From positions 1 to 64,000 of the forward strand of contig CAWBVA010000005.1 in NCBI GenBank assembly GCA_963792125.1: DNA of 64,000 nt. Reading direction: 5' to 3'. Positions 30,156 through 38,986 of this stretch are shown one piece after another. This DNA is from Methanocella_A sp963792125 (lineage in GTDB: Archaea; Halobacteriota; Methanocellia; Methanocellales; Methanocellaceae). The position numbers and the translations under genes are program-made. How positions within the stretch are numbered: the stretch's first letter is position 1; each line of letters starts with the position of its first letter. The notes beneath the pieces are model-generated. The model was not told the origin of the DNA. It saw only the letters and a list, made by a program, of their open reading frames with translations, and made no database searches.

Positions 30156-30734
30156 TTATACAAGGGCGTTGACGTCCTCGTCGAACACGACAGTCGAAAA
30201 GTGGAACTCCATCATGACCTCGTCGCCCGACGGTTCCTTCTTTCCCTCGGCGGCACCGGCCGGCTGCATGACCGCCGCGAGATACGTGTGGTGATACAGC
30301 CGTCGCTCCAGCATGACCACCTCGCCGATCACATTGCAGTGGCCGCCCAGACTTCTCATCGCGCTTTCCTTGAGGCTGACAAATGAGAGGTCCCAGCCCT
30401 TCCGGTGGACAGCAGACGTATCGAATTCTCCCTCGTACTGCGGCAGCAGCGGCCCGATGTCGACGTCGTGTTCTGCCAGGTAGGATTCGATTGCGTAGGC
30501 CGGCTGGTACGCTTCCACTGCCTCGAGGCGCAGGTCAGCGATGGCGTGCTCGTCGGCCGGGTCGTCGGCGTCCAGCGACAGGTAGCGCTGGCGGATGCGC
30601 TGCATGATGCCTTCGAGGCGCCGGTACTCTTCGACGAGCATGCCGGAGATGATGCTAATGGCCACGGCCTCCGGGTTACGGGCGGAGATGTCATCGAGGA
30701 TGAATTTCAGGTTGGGCTGGGACTCGCCGTTCAT
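30156..30734 (-). CDS. Hypothetical protein
   Basis: I do not recognise this 192-residue soluble protein. The N-terminal half is helical and acidic (NPEAVAISIISGMLVEEYRRLE, then several DADDPADEHAI-type turns); the C-terminal half looks like beta strands ending in MMEFHFSTVVFDEDVNALV. Base composition is like its neighbours. It converges with the OPT-like gene, and a GC-rich CGCGCACGCGCGCG tract at 30110-30124 lies between the two ends. No membrane segment or signal peptide. Confidence 0.6.
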   Translation of the reverse strand: MNGESQPNLKFILDDISARNPEAVAISIISGMLVEEYRRLEGIMQRIRQRYLSLDADDPADEHAIADLRLEAVEAYQPAYAIESYLAEHDVDIGPLLPQYEGEFDTSAVHRKGWDLSFVSLKESAMRSLGGHCNVIGEVVMLERRLYHHTYLAAVMQPAGAAEGKKEPSGDEVMMEFHFSTVVFDEDVNALV

Positions 30735-30773
30735 ACAAGGGATGATCGGCAGAAAAGCACATGTACTTTTTGT

Positions 30774-30804
30774 AAAAAAGAAGGGACCGCCCTTTCGGGC
30801 GGCC
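30774..30804 (-). terminator. Terminator after the Yip1-like gene
   Basis: On the minus strand CCGCCC-gaaa-GGGCGG (30787-30802) is followed by TCCCTTCTTTTTT. It sits directly after the stop of the Yip1-like gene. Confidence 0.75.
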
Positions 30805-30807
30805 GGA

Positions 30808-31467
30808 TCACAGGAGCCCGTAAAACAAAGCTGAACCGAAGCTTAATGCCAGGTAGAGGACCAGTGGCACTCCGACGACGATAGCCGCGGTCTTCGTGCT
30901 CAGCTTCAGAATGTGCTTCAGCGCGAACATGCCTATCAAGCATGACCACAGCAGGCCGATCAGTCCTACGATCTGTTGGACAATACCCAGGGGACTTGAA
31001 AACTGGCCACCGTCCCCGCCATCCACTATCCGTGTCTGGCCCGACGAGGATATCTCCATGGTGATTATCGGTGCCTGGGTGAGCAACAGTGCCAGGATGA
31101 TTGCCGTTAATATCTTCGGCAGCTGGGAATAGCCGATGCCTGCCAGCAGGGTCAGGAATTTGCCTTCGCCCCCGAAGACCATGGAGAACAGGTACAATAC
31201 CGCCGTGATGATCACCCAGAAGATGAAGGGCATTATCAGTGCGGCGATGACCGTAATAATCGTCATGATCCCGGTCATCCCTTCCAGGGCGCTGTCGGTG
31301 AAGACGTACTTGATGTGGCTCGAAGTTATAAATGCCGAGACCGCCGCGATAATCGCATAAATGGCGACAATGACGGCCGCCTCCTCTATGCGCGGCTCTT
31401 TAGCGATATCTCCCATTGTCTTGTCCGGGCTGGTAAAAAGCCCGGTGATTCTCTCAATGAAGTTCAT
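30808..31467 (-). CDS. Yip1-domain membrane protein
   Basis: A 219-residue protein: a short amphipathic N-terminus (MNFIERITGLFTSPDKTM, typical of Yip1 proteins, FxSPxxTM) followed by about five membrane helices. Prokaryotic members have no proven role; the fold is shared with eukaryotic Rab-interacting Yip1. The ATG at 31467 follows a very good GGGAGGT site that begins right after the mptD stop, so the two genes are one operon, although no functional link is evident. Confidence 0.78.
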   Translation of the reverse strand: MNFIERITGLFTSPDKTMGDIAKEPRIEEAAVIVAIYAIIAAVSAFITSSHIKYVFTDSALEGMTGIMTIITVIAALIMPFIFWVIITAVLYLFSMVFGGEGKFLTLLAGIGYSQLPKILTAIILALLLTQAPIITMEISSSGQTRIVDGGDGGQFSSPLGIVQQIVGLIGLLWSCLIGMFALKHILKLSTKTAAIVVGVPLVLYLALSFGSALFYGLL

Positions 31468-31468
31468 G

Positions 31469-31813
31469 CTAAACCTCCCTTATGTCTTTGATGAACATCA
31501 GCGGATAGCCGTCCTTGTACTGGATGCCGACGTGCGCCTCATAGCGATCGTACTTGATCACGGCGTCGACCTTCAGCATCGGGCCCTTCAGCTCGGTGTA
31601 GCCGAAGGAACTCAGGCTGTCCTCTATCATTTTCCTGTCAATGGACACGGTGATGGACTTGACGTGCGGCTGTACGGAGATGCTGGCCGCGATGGCCTGC
31701 TCCAGCGAGGCCACGGTTTTCAGGTTGACAGGCGCGCCCACGAACTGGTGGTACAGCGCCCCGAGCTTGATCCCCGCCTCGAAGGCCGCGTTATCCCTTG
31801 CTGTTACTGACAT
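31469..31813 (-). CDS. mptD: MptD-type archaeal dihydroneopterin aldolase
   Basis: A 114-residue protein matching the archaeal DHNA family (formerly DUF372): FEAGIKLGALYHQFVGAPV near the N-terminus, then VQPHVKSITVSID and a C-terminal YDRYEAHVGIQYKDG. MptD cleaves 7,8-dihydroneopterin to 6-hydroxymethyl-dihydropterin and glycolaldehyde in tetrahydromethanopterin synthesis. The ATG at 31813 has GGTGAG six nt upstream; the GTG at 31822 is part of that site. A TATA-like tttatatt lies about 40 nt upstream. Recognition is by remembered family pattern; the length fits. Confidence 0.72.
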   Translation of the reverse strand: MSVTARDNAAFEAGIKLGALYHQFVGAPVNLKTVASLEQAIAASISVQPHVKSITVSIDRKMIEDSLSSFGYTELKGPMLKVDAVIKYDRYEAHVGIQYKDGYPLMFIKDIREV

Positions 31814-31884
31814 AGTCCTCACCGCTTAACCGGTATACCTATTAAACATAGGTAATATAAATATTCCGCCCGATATATTATAAG

Positions 31885-32103
31885 TTATTCCTCCGTCACG
31901 ACGGCGCTCTCGTCGTCGAAGATGAAAAGCTCGTCTATGGTGGCGTGTAGTGCCTTTGCCACGTCGTGAGCCAGCTTGAGCGACGGGTTGTACTTGCCCT
32001 TCTCCAGGAACACGATGGTCTCCCGGCGGACGCCGACTTTCTGCGCCAGGTCCTCCTGGGTCATGTCGTACCGGGCCCGGAACTCCTTGATGCGCGTCCT
32101 CAT
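31885..32103 (-). CDS. Small XRE-family HTH regulator
   Basis: A 72-residue protein that is nearly all HTH: MRTRIKEFRARYDMTQEDLA, then VRRETIVFLEKGKYNPSLKLA, as in YgzD/Cro-type regulators, with an acidic tail. The ATG at 32103 overlaps the stop of the upstream small gene (ATGA), so it is the last gene of the DUF2178-like array and is translated with it. I infer that it binds the GTTATC/GATAAC sites at 34699-34918 and controls both directions. Confidence 0.85.
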   Translation of the reverse strand: MRTRIKEFRARYDMTQEDLAQKVGVRRETIVFLEKGKYNPSLKLAHDVAKALHATIDELFIFDDESAVVTEE

Positions 32104-32249
32104 GCCGTACCCCTTGTCAGTGCCGCCCTGCATGTCCGTTTCCTTGCCTCGTACCATATCAGGGGAGCAGCGATCGCTCCTGCCGTGATCGCCCAGATTA
32201 CCTGTATCGCTACCAGGTCGATTACTAGCTCCCACGAGAGCCATATCAT
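32100..32249 (-). CDS. Small membrane protein coupled to the regulator
   Basis: A 49-residue protein, MIWLSWELVIDLVAIQVI followed by a second hydrophobic stretch and a basic tail (WYEARKRTCR). It is one hydrophobic helix or hairpin. Its start overlaps the stop of the DUF2178-like gene (ATGA) and its stop overlaps the start of the XRE gene (ATGA). The double overlap is the main evidence that it is real. It might tether or modulate the regulator at the membrane. Confidence 0.65.
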   Translation of the reverse strand: MIWLSWELVIDLVAIQVIWAITAGAIAAPLIWYEARKRTCRAALTRGTA

Positions 32250-32628
32250 TCCATATCGCCCCTCGACCGGTAATAGGCATTGAACGCCACGGCGGTGACC
32301 AGGAGCGTCGCCAGCACCGCCGCCAGCGCCCCGGACGCGCTCACCTGGATGATGCCTCATGTTGTCCAGCAGGTACAGCAACGAGGTTACAGCGACTCCC
32401 GAGAGCCACGACCATGACGTCGCGTAGGCGCCCAGCTTCCGGGTGCGCTCGTCGCCCCGGAGGCACGTCTTTCCGGAGCAGGCTGATGACGCCGAACAGC
32501 GCCAGGATCAGCGCCGATGATCATACCGGTGCACGGCCCATTGGGCGTCGAATCGCGCCGGTGAGCTGCCACAATGCGAGCGATGTCAGCGCTATGACCA
32601 TCCCGAGCGCTATGAAAGCGATTTCCAT
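32246..32628 (-). CDS. DUF2178-like membrane protein, paralogue 6 (frameshifted)
   Basis: Read from the ATG at 32628 (MEIAFIALGMVIALTSLAL) with at least three frame breaks, ending YYRSRGDME. The recognisable pieces are two N-terminal helices, DERTRKLGAYATSWSWLSG, and a last helix before the family ending RGD-acidic. The order and motifs match the neighbouring paralogues. In its current form it would be non-functional, but the stop/start overlaps on both sides are preserved. Confidence 0.65.
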
Positions 32629-32651
32629 GGTTTTACTTCTCCTGCGGCCGA

Positions 32652-33054
32652 TCATTCCACGTCACCCCTGACATTATAGTAAATCCCTGAAGCGATCGCC
32701 GATATGATCTTAGCCGCCAGCAGGACGAGGAGTACATGCCAGACGCTCAATCCCAGGAAGCCCAGGTATTCCATGATGAACAGCGCCAGGGTGAGGCCGA
32801 ACGTTATCTGCCACGACCGCCGTGCCGAGAATGCATTGAGCTTTCTCGTACCGCTCGTCGCTCGCCGGCCCGGGGCCCCGCACCAGTTCCCAGATGCCCG
32901 AGGCAATGAATATCAAACCTAACGCGGCCCAGAACGTGAACTGCCGGATGTCGATATTATGCATGACCAGCCACCCGAAGACGGCTACCGCCATGATGAT
33001 TGCGCCGCAGATCATGTATGATACGATTGTTATACTCCGTTTGTCCAGGCTCAT
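32652..33054 (-). CDS. DUF2178-like membrane protein, paralogue 5 (frameshifted)
   Basis: About 133 residues with four membrane helices, a central ASDERYEKLNAFSARRSWQ (the DER-xx-K motif of the array) and the ending GIYYNVRGDVE. One extra A near 32845 breaks the frame. Its ATG overlaps the stop of paralogue 4. This and its neighbours resemble the archaeal DUF2178 membrane family, whose genes are often next to small XRE regulators; no molecular function is known. Confidence 0.72.
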
Positions 33055-33449
33055 TCCACATCACCCTTCAGGCTGAAGTATGTATTGACGACCAGCATCG
33101 AGGCTGACATGATGAAAACCACGGTGCTCAATAGCTGTGCCGTGCTGAACTCCCGGCCATTCCAGTAGCTGAATACCAGCACCATCGCGGTGAACGATAT
33201 GGTGACGTACCATGACCACGTGGCGGCCAGCGTGCCGATCTTCCGGGCACGCTCATCGCGAGCGTCAGGGCTCGCGCCAATATACGCGAAGAAGCTCGAC
33301 ACCGTCAGCATGATGCCTAGCAGTACTGCAACCGCGGTAATATCATTGATCGACTGTGTCAGGTAGATGACTGCCGAGGTAATGATGAGCAATAGCGTGC
33401 CCAGCCAGAAGCTGGCGGTTGTCCAACGGATATTTCCTGCTCCGCTCAC
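33051..33449 (-). CDS. DUF2178-like membrane protein, paralogue 4
   Basis: A 132-residue four-helix protein with DARDERARKIGTLAATWSW in the middle and the ending FSLKGDVE. The start is the GTG at 33449, overlapping the stop of paralogue 3 (GTGA) and preceded by AGGGGGGA. Longer forms of this frame run through the upstream gene and are not credible. Confidence 0.78.
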   Translation of the reverse strand: MSGAGNIRWTTASFWLGTLLLIITSAVIYLTQSINDITAVAVLLGIMLTVSSFFAYIGASPDARDERARKIGTLAATWSWYVTISFTAMVLVFSYWNGREFSTAQLLSTVVFIMSASMLVVNTYFSLKGDVE

Positions 33450-33841
33450 TGTACGTCCCCCCTCCGCCAGAAGTAAATGAACCATGCGCTGAAGATGATC
33501 AGCATCGTGTTCATCGTCATAGCCAGCACCTGTATGGGCGTGAAGGTACCGAGAATGCCGATCACGCCAAACAGGACGTACATCGCGATGAAGAAGAACG
33601 TAGCCAGCCACGAGTTTGTCATGGCGTAGATCACGATCTTCTGTACCCTCTCATCCCCTGCCCGGCAGCCCATGTAGTTGTACAGCGCCCAGCATATCAG
33701 CCCAATGCCTATGGCAAAAGGCAGGAAGGTCATCCAGTTCGCGACGGCCATCAGCGCCATCGATGATACGATGGTCATGCACGATGCCGCCCCAGAGGGC
33801 GTATTTTTCAGTATCCATAGCCATGCTTCCACTTCCGTCAA
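33446..33841 (-). CDS. DUF2178-like membrane protein, paralogue 3
   Basis: A 131-residue four-helix protein with GDERVQKIVIYAMTNSW and the ending FWRRGDVQ. Its ATG overlaps the last codons of paralogue 2 (33838-33841). Confidence 0.76.
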   Translation of the reverse strand: MTEVEAWLWILKNTPSGAASCMTIVSSMALMAVANWMTFLPFAIGIGLICWALYNYMGCRAGDERVQKIVIYAMTNSWLATFFFIAMYVLFGVIGILGTFTPIQVLAMTMNTMLIIFSAWFIYFWRRGDVQ

Positions 33842-34260
33842 GCGTAATCAGGCAGCCCCAGGTCGCCTTTGGTCGAATAGTAACCCAGCCATGCCAGCAT
33901 GCTCGCGATGCCGACGGACAGCGCGAAACCCATAGCCTGCACGCCATTGTACTGTATGTGCGTATAATGGGCGATGATCGCCGCGAAGTCAATGATCATT
34001 ATCGTGCTGAACCATGCCAGCGTGGTTGCGTACGTGCCCACCCGCAGCATGCGCTCGTCCCGGGTCTCCTTCGACGCACCGATGTAATGCCAGAACGAAA
34101 CCGTCATGCTGATCAGCCCGAACAGCAGGCCCAGGAAGACGGGAAAGTCAATATCACCCTTCCACATCATGATCAGACCCTCGATGATTAGTGCAATCGA
34201 GCCCACCAGCAGGCTGATCTTATAGTTCCGCAACTTGTCCTTTACAGCTATCATTGTCAT
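33838..34260 (-). CDS. DUF2178-like membrane protein, paralogue 2
   Basis: A 140-residue four-helix protein with ETRDERMLRVGTYATTLAW and the ending YYSTKGDLGLPDYA, a slightly longer tail than its paralogues. The ATG at 34260 follows CGGGGGATA; an in-frame ATG lies two codons on. Confidence 0.76.
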   Translation of the reverse strand: MTMIAVKDKLRNYKISLLVGSIALIIEGLIMMWKGDIDFPVFLGLLFGLISMTVSFWHYIGASKETRDERMLRVGTYATTLAWFSTIMIIDFAAIIAHYTHIQYNGVQAMGFALSVGIASMLAWLGYYSTKGDLGLPDYA

Positions 34261-34290
34261 TCTAGTATCCCCCGATTATCTTTTTCACCC

Positions 34291-34698
34291 TCAGTCTATG
34301 TCGCCCTTGCGCCCGAGCCAGAAGTTCAGGCCGGCCATCGAAACGATCATGACGAGCAACTGGATGCCGAGAAACCTGGCCACGCTTAGTTGCACGTTGA
34401 AGGCCACGTCCCAGATGTAGACGAAGCACATGGCACATAACGTGATGAACCACGAGTATGTAGCTGCAGTCGTACCTATCTTGCGGGCCCGCTCGTCCTT
34501 CGCCGGCCGCTCGAGGCCAATGTAGGCAAAGTAGTTGGCGGTGAAGATGACCACACAGAACAGCATAGCCATTGTAGCGTTGCCGTCCGCCGGTTCAAAG
34601 ATGACCAGGACAGCACCCATGCCCAGCATGACCAGGTATCCCAGCCACATGGATGCCTTGATGATGCCCATTTTATCATTATTTTGATTGGCGTTCAT
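34291..34698 (-). CDS. DUF2178-like membrane protein, paralogue 1
   Basis: A 135-residue four-helix protein starting MNANQNNDKMG, with AKDERARKIGTTAATYSW in the middle and the ending WLGRKGDID. It is the first gene of the eight-gene array, directly downstream of the operator-rich divergent promoter. The ATG at 34698 is chosen over an upstream frame that would run into the promoter. Confidence 0.76.
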   Translation of the reverse strand: MNANQNNDKMGIIKASMWLGYLVMLGMGAVLVIFEPADGNATMAMLFCVVIFTANYFAYIGLERPAKDERARKIGTTAATYSWFITLCAMCFVYIWDVAFNVQLSVARFLGIQLLVMIVSMAGLNFWLGRKGDID

Positions 34699-34918
34699 GA
34701 TTTCTAACCTTATGTTATCTTTCGATAACTTTATGTTAGAAATTAATAACAATATTGGTATATAAATATTTCCTTTTTTAGCGATAACAGCTGGTATAAA
34801 AACGATAACTTTATATACAAATTGTTATAATTGCATAACTAAATGTTAGAAAAAGATAACTTATTGTTATCAACTTATAACATATAAATAATGGTTTGAA
34901 AATTTGGAGATAAAAATC
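34699..34918. promoter_or_regulatory. Divergent promoter with repeated GTTATC/GATAAC sites
   Basis: An AT-rich gap between the DUF2178-like array and the ABC genes. GTTATC-tttc-GATAAC (34714-34729) is a perfect inverted repeat; GATAAC-ttatt-GTTATC (34855-34871) is the everted form; single GATAAC copies lie at 34783 and 34804. TATA-like elements occur near 34760, 34812 and 34881. The arrangement suggests several binding sites for one dimeric regulator acting on both directions, most simply the array's own XRE protein. Confidence 0.72.
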
Positions 34919-35842
34919 ATGAGTGAAGTGGCAATCCGTACTAAAGAAATAACGAGAGATTTCGGAAAGGTGAGGGCAATTGACAGGCTTTCCATTGAAG
35001 TGCCTTCCGGCATCGTCTTCGGCTTTTTAGGACCTAACGGCAGTGGTAAAACGACCACCATTCACCTGCTATTAGGGTTGCTGGAGCCTACTTCAGGAAA
35101 GGCTGAAGTGATGGGTTTCGATACAGTGACACAGGCCAGTGAGATCCGTAGTAAAGCTGGCGCGTTATTAGAATTTTCCGGAGTATACGAGCGGTTAAGC
35201 GCCATCGATAACCTCGAGTATTATGGCAGGATATGGAAGATGTCGGCCGCAGATCGCAGGGCAAGGAGCAAAGAGCTCCTTGAGCACATGGGCCTGTGGG
35301 AAAGACGCAATGATAAAGTGGGTAAATGGAGTAAGGGAATGAAACAAAAGCTCGCGGTGGCCAGGACGATTTATCATAGCCCGCGATTAGTATTCCTCGA
35401 CGAGCCGACCTCCGGGCTAGATCCCATTGCAGCAGCAGCATTAAGGGAGGATATAGAATCGCTCGTTCATCGAGAAAAGGCCACGGTATTTCTCACGACG
35501 CATAACCTTCCAGAGGCAGAAAAATTGTGCGACAGGATCGGTGTTATAAATAAGGGTAAATTGATCGCTGTCGGGAGCCCGGAAGACCTCAGACATAAAG
35601 CCATGAAGCCAAGAATAGAGGTCGTTGGCCGCGGATTCAATGAAAGCCTCGTCGTATCGCTACGCTCAAGGCCAGAAATCGCCGGCGTTGAAATAAAGAA
35701 CGATCGCCTGATGATAGACCTTCATGATGAAAATCAAGCATCTGAGGCGGTCGGCCAGGTCATAAGTGCCGGAGGAAAAGTAGAAGAGGTACGTAAAGCG
35801 AGCCTTGAAGAAGCCTTCCTGTCGCTGATGGAGGCACAATAA
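34919..35842 (+). CDS. ABC exporter ATP-binding protein
   Basis: A 307-residue ATPase with Walker A GPNGSGKT, signature WSKGMKQKL, Walker B LVFLDEPTSGLD and switch histidine TTHNL, followed by a C-terminal domain (about residues 215-307) common in antibiotic/peptide-type exporters of the CcmA/DrrA class. The ATG at 34919 follows TTTGGAGAT. It overlaps the permease gene by one base, forming an ABC-2 exporter. Being divergent from the DUF2178-like array and sharing its promoter, it probably works with those small membrane proteins. Confidence 0.88.
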   Translation: MSEVAIRTKEITRDFGKVRAIDRLSIEVPSGIVFGFLGPNGSGKTTTIHLLLGLLEPTSGKAEVMGFDTVTQASEIRSKAGALLEFSGVYERLSAIDNLEYYGRIWKMSAADRRARSKELLEHMGLWERRNDKVGKWSKGMKQKLAVARTIYHSPRLVFLDEPTSGLDPIAAAALREDIESLVHREKATVFLTTHNLPEAEKLCDRIGVINKGKLIAVGSPEDLRHKAMKPRIEVVGRGFNESLVVSLRSRPEIAGVEIKNDRLMIDLHDENQASEAVGQVISAGGKVEEVRKASLEEAFLSLMEAQ

Positions 35843-36570
35843 TGATCGACGACATAAAGACTGTTTTGTGGAAGGAGGTTAAGGAGGAGATCATCTCCAA
35901 CAAACAGGTCCTGCTGGGCCTCCTGGTGACGGTTCCAGTCTTCGGCGTGATATTACCGTGGAACACGGGACGCGCCTTCGTGGAAGAGCCGTACATGCTC
36001 ATCTTTCTGTCGGTGTTACCGCTGGTAATGGTCATTAATATACTGACGGATTCGTTTGCGGGAGAACGTGAGCGTCATACGCTCGAAACGCTTCTGGCTA
36101 CAAGGCTTTCGGACCACGCCATACTATTCGGCAAAATACTGTCCGCAGTCGCATATGCGTGGGGAGTGACGATCCTTACAATCTTGACAGGATTGATCAC
36201 GGTCAACGTCGCATTCGGACAGGGCCAGCTATTGCTGTTTTCACCGTTAGAAGGCCTGCTGATCACCCTGATCACCCTGCTGCTGAGCATACTGATCACT
36301 TCAGCGGGCGTGCTGGTGTCGCTCAGGGCTTCGACGGTGAGACAGGCAGAGACGAGTTTCCTGGTCGGTATGGCCGTCATCGCTTTCGTACCGGTGGTAA
36401 TCTATTACTTGCTGCCAGATAATTTGAAAGAGCAGATCCTGGATCAATTGGTAAGCATCGGCCTGGACAATGTCATGGTCATGCTAGTGTTCGTGCTCAT
36501 GGCGTTAATCGCCATTGTGATCTCGGTCGCAATGAACCGGTTCCAGCGCAATAAGCTGATATTGGACTAA
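35842..36570 (+). CDS. ABC-2 type permease
   Basis: A 242-residue membrane protein with six helices: one after the N-terminal KTVLWKEVKEEIISNK, then around residues 52, 105, 135, 170 and 215. It has the TDSFAGERERHTLETLLATRLS loop typical of ABC-2 permeases (the E-R-x-x-x-T-L-E motif). It pairs with the preceding ATPase. Substrate not deducible. Confidence 0.85.
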   Translation: MIDDIKTVLWKEVKEEIISNKQVLLGLLVTVPVFGVILPWNTGRAFVEEPYMLIFLSVLPLVMVINILTDSFAGERERHTLETLLATRLSDHAILFGKILSAVAYAWGVTILTILTGLITVNVAFGQGQLLLFSPLEGLLITLITLLLSILITSAGVLVSLRASTVRQAETSFLVGMAVIAFVPVVIYYLLPDNLKEQILDQLVSIGLDNVMVMLVFVLMALIAIVISVAMNRFQRNKLILD

Positions 36571-36726
36571 ATGGGCAATATCCTTTAACTTTTTTCATAT
36601 TTTACTTCAGGACCCCTGTTGGTCTTTCTTTTGTATTATTCCTTGACAGGTAAAATCAGGAAAAGGTAATTCCTCCGGACCCCGGCATTCCGGAAGATGT
36701 CATTTAATAGAAAAAACAAGGGAACG

Positions 36727-36758
36727 GGCATGCGCTTTCGCGCGCGCGGGCGCATGCC
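36727..36758. repeat. GC-rich hairpin between convergent genes
   Basis: GGCATGCGC (36727-36735) and GCGCATGCC (36750-36758) form a perfect 9-bp stem with a CG-only loop. It lies between the ends of the permease and serA genes. It may act as a bidirectional terminator. Confidence 0.65.
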
Positions 36759-36793
36759 AGGGCAGAGCGAATGTGACCCGGCCCGTATTGAGT

Positions 36794-38374
36794 TCACAAC
36801 TTGACATACCTGGCGTCGTAGAGCCCGGCTTCGCTGGCCATCTGCTTCAGTGTCGCCGGGGGAACCTCATCGTCCACCGTCAGGATCATGACAGCGTCGC
36901 CGCGGACGGCGTCCCTGCCGACTGTCATGGCCGAGATGTTGATGTTCAGCTTGCCCAGGATGGTGCCGACCTTGCCGATGACGCCCGGGCGGTCCTGGTG
37001 CCGGGTGACGATCATGATGCCTGCGGGCACTGCGTCCACGCGGTAGCCCTGGATGTCCACGATGCGGGCATCGTCCTTTGCGAAGATCGTGCCGCTGACC
37101 ACGTACTCCTGCTTGTCCGTCTTCAGGGTGACGGTGATCAGGTTGGTGTAGTCGCCGGTCTCGCCGAACTTGGTCTCGGCGACCTTGATGCCGCGGTCTT
37201 TGGCGATGAGCTGCGCATTCACGTAGTTGACGGGCTCGCCCATCTTCACGTCGAGCACGCCTTTCAGCGCGGCCACGGTCACCAGCGATACGTCCTTCTG
37301 GGCGATCTCGCCGTAGTAGCCGATGACGATTTCCTTGATCTGGCCTTCGGAGATCTGCGCGGAGAACCGGCCCAGCTTTTCAGCAAGCGGCAGGAAAGGC
37401 TTGACCTTCTCCATGACGTCCGGCTTCATGATGGGGATGTTCAGCGCGGTGGTCACCGGCGCGCCATGGAACGCGTTGAGAACCTGCTCGGCGATCGTGA
37501 TGGCCACGTTCACCTGGGCTTCTGCTGTCGACGCGCCAAGGTGCGGTGTGACGACCACGTTTGGCAGCTCCAGCAGCGGGTTGCCGACAGGAGGCTCCTT
37601 CTCGAACACATCGAGCCCTGCAGCGGCGACCTTGCCCGACTTCAGCGCATCCAGCAGCGCGGCCTCGTCGATGATGCCGCCCCTGGCGCAGTTGACGATC
37701 CGGATGCCCTTCTTCATCTTATCGAACTGGGGCTTCGAGACCATGTGGCGGGTGCTCGGGATGAGCGGGGTGTGTACCGTGATGTAGTCGGCCTTCTCGT
37801 AAATCTCGTCAAGGGTAGTGAGCCTTGCGCCGATCTGCTGTGCGCGCTCCGGCGTGGTGAACGGGTCGTAGGCCAGCACTTCCATGCCCATGCCCCGCAT
37901 GCGCTTCGTGATCTCGCCGCCGATGCGGCCGAGACCTACGACGCCCAGCGTCTTGCCCAGGACTTCCACGCCCATGAACTTGCTGCGCTCCCACTTGCCG
38001 CTCTTCAGCGACGCGTTCGCCTGCGGGATGTTGCGGGAGATGGCGAGCATCATGGAGATAGTGTGCTCGCAGGCAGCGATCGTATTGCCTTCCGGCGCGT
38101 TGGCCACGATGATGCCCTTGGCTGTGGCGGCCGGGACGTCTACGTTGTCGATGCCCACGCCGGCACGGCCGATGATCTTCAGGTTTTTGCTTGCCTCGAT
38201 CACTTCTTTCGTGACCTGAGTCTCACTGCGGATAATGAGCGCGTGATAGTCTCCGATCTTCTCGATGAGCTGCTCCTTGGTGAGCTTGGTCGCTACGTCG
38301 ACCTGCACATCGGGGTCGGACTTCAGGATTTTAATGCCTTCTTCGGATATTGGGTCTGTAACAAGGACCTTCAT
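36794..38374 (-). CDS. serA: D-3-phosphoglycerate dehydrogenase
   Basis: An intact 526-residue long-form SerA, catalysing the first step of serine synthesis. An N-terminal substrate domain with IGRAGVGIDNVDVPAAT, the NAD-binding LGVVGLGRIGGEI, catalytic-region INCARG-type VNCARGGIIDEAAL and PHLGASTAEAQ, then an intervening domain and a C-terminal ACT domain (VIGKVGTILGKLNINISAM) that normally binds serine as feedback inhibitor. In methanogens its product also supplies phosphoserine precursors for tRNA-dependent cysteine synthesis, which links it to the SepCysS locus 8 kb away. Confidence 0.95.
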   Translation of the reverse strand: MKVLVTDPISEEGIKILKSDPDVQVDVATKLTKEQLIEKIGDYHALIIRSETQVTKEVIEASKNLKIIGRAGVGIDNVDVPAATAKGIIVANAPEGNTIAACEHTISMMLAISRNIPQANASLKSGKWERSKFMGVEVLGKTLGVVGLGRIGGEITKRMRGMGMEVLAYDPFTTPERAQQIGARLTTLDEIYEKADYITVHTPLIPSTRHMVSKPQFDKMKKGIRIVNCARGGIIDEAALLDALKSGKVAAAGLDVFEKEPPVGNPLLELPNVVVTPHLGASTAEAQVNVAITIAEQVLNAFHGAPVTTALNIPIMKPDVMEKVKPFLPLAEKLGRFSAQISEGQIKEIVIGYYGEIAQKDVSLVTVAALKGVLDVKMGEPVNYVNAQLIAKDRGIKVAETKFGETGDYTNLITVTLKTDKQEYVVSGTIFAKDDARIVDIQGYRVDAVPAGIMIVTRHQDRPGVIGKVGTILGKLNINISAMTVGRDAVRGDAVMILTVDDEVPPATLKQMASEAGLYDARYVKL

Positions 38375-38505
38375 GATAATTACCCCTGTATGGGTTCGCG
38401 TAACTCTAATGGACTCTGCATGTTGATAAGTTTTTGGATAAAGGCTGGAGACCGGCCGGGAAAATATATAACCGAAGCCTTGAAAATAGTAAACAGGGAA
38501 CGTCT

Positions 38506-38862
38506 ATGGCAGAGGTTGTGACCGCGAGAGTCGAGACACAGGCAGTAACGCATCAGCATTCGCTGGTACAGAACGTCGGCGCGCTCGCGCTGGCGATGGT
38601 GATCGACTTTGCGGATGCCATTCCGTCGGAGCTGTTATTCGCGCTGGGGCTGGTGCCTATACCGGTCGGGTATGAGGCCGGGGTGAGCGTGGTCGAGGCT
38701 GCTTATCTTAACTACCTCGGCGTGCCCATCGTCAAATTGCTTGCCGTGAGCGGCGCTGACCTGTTGCCATTTATCGATGTCATCCCGTGGTGCACGCTGG
38801 CCGTGCTGGACACGCGGTTCGGCCTGAAGATACCGCTGGTCACACGGCTGTTCAACTATTAA
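38506..38862 (+). CDS. Hypothetical hydrophobic protein
   Basis: A 118-residue protein I do not recognise. After a polar start (MAEVVTARVETQAVTHQH) it has long hydrophobic stretches interrupted by acidic residues (VIDFADAIPSELLFALGLVP and LLPFIDVIPW), so it is probably membrane-associated. The ATG at 38506 is preceded by a TATA-like aaatatataacc at 38462-38473, giving a short leader. It is divergent from serA. Confidence 0.6.
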   Translation: MAEVVTARVETQAVTHQHSLVQNVGALALAMVIDFADAIPSELLFALGLVPIPVGYEAGVSVVEAAYLNYLGVPIVKLLAVSGADLLPFIDVIPWCTLAVLDTRFGLKIPLVTRLFNY

Positions 38863-38986
38863 ACCCCGTTCTTATTTGTCGTTGTGTCCCGACGCTCCGC
38901 TAAGTATACACCCATTTATTCTATATGTGACATATTACATCACAATATTATTAAATACTGATGAAGCCCTTATTCTATTTTGTAGC

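Noticed and set aside
36773..38521. A 582-codon plus-strand open frame
   Set aside because: It is the complement of serA, kept open by high GC; composition is rich in His, Arg, Val and Asp as expected of an antisense shadow, with no family resemblance.
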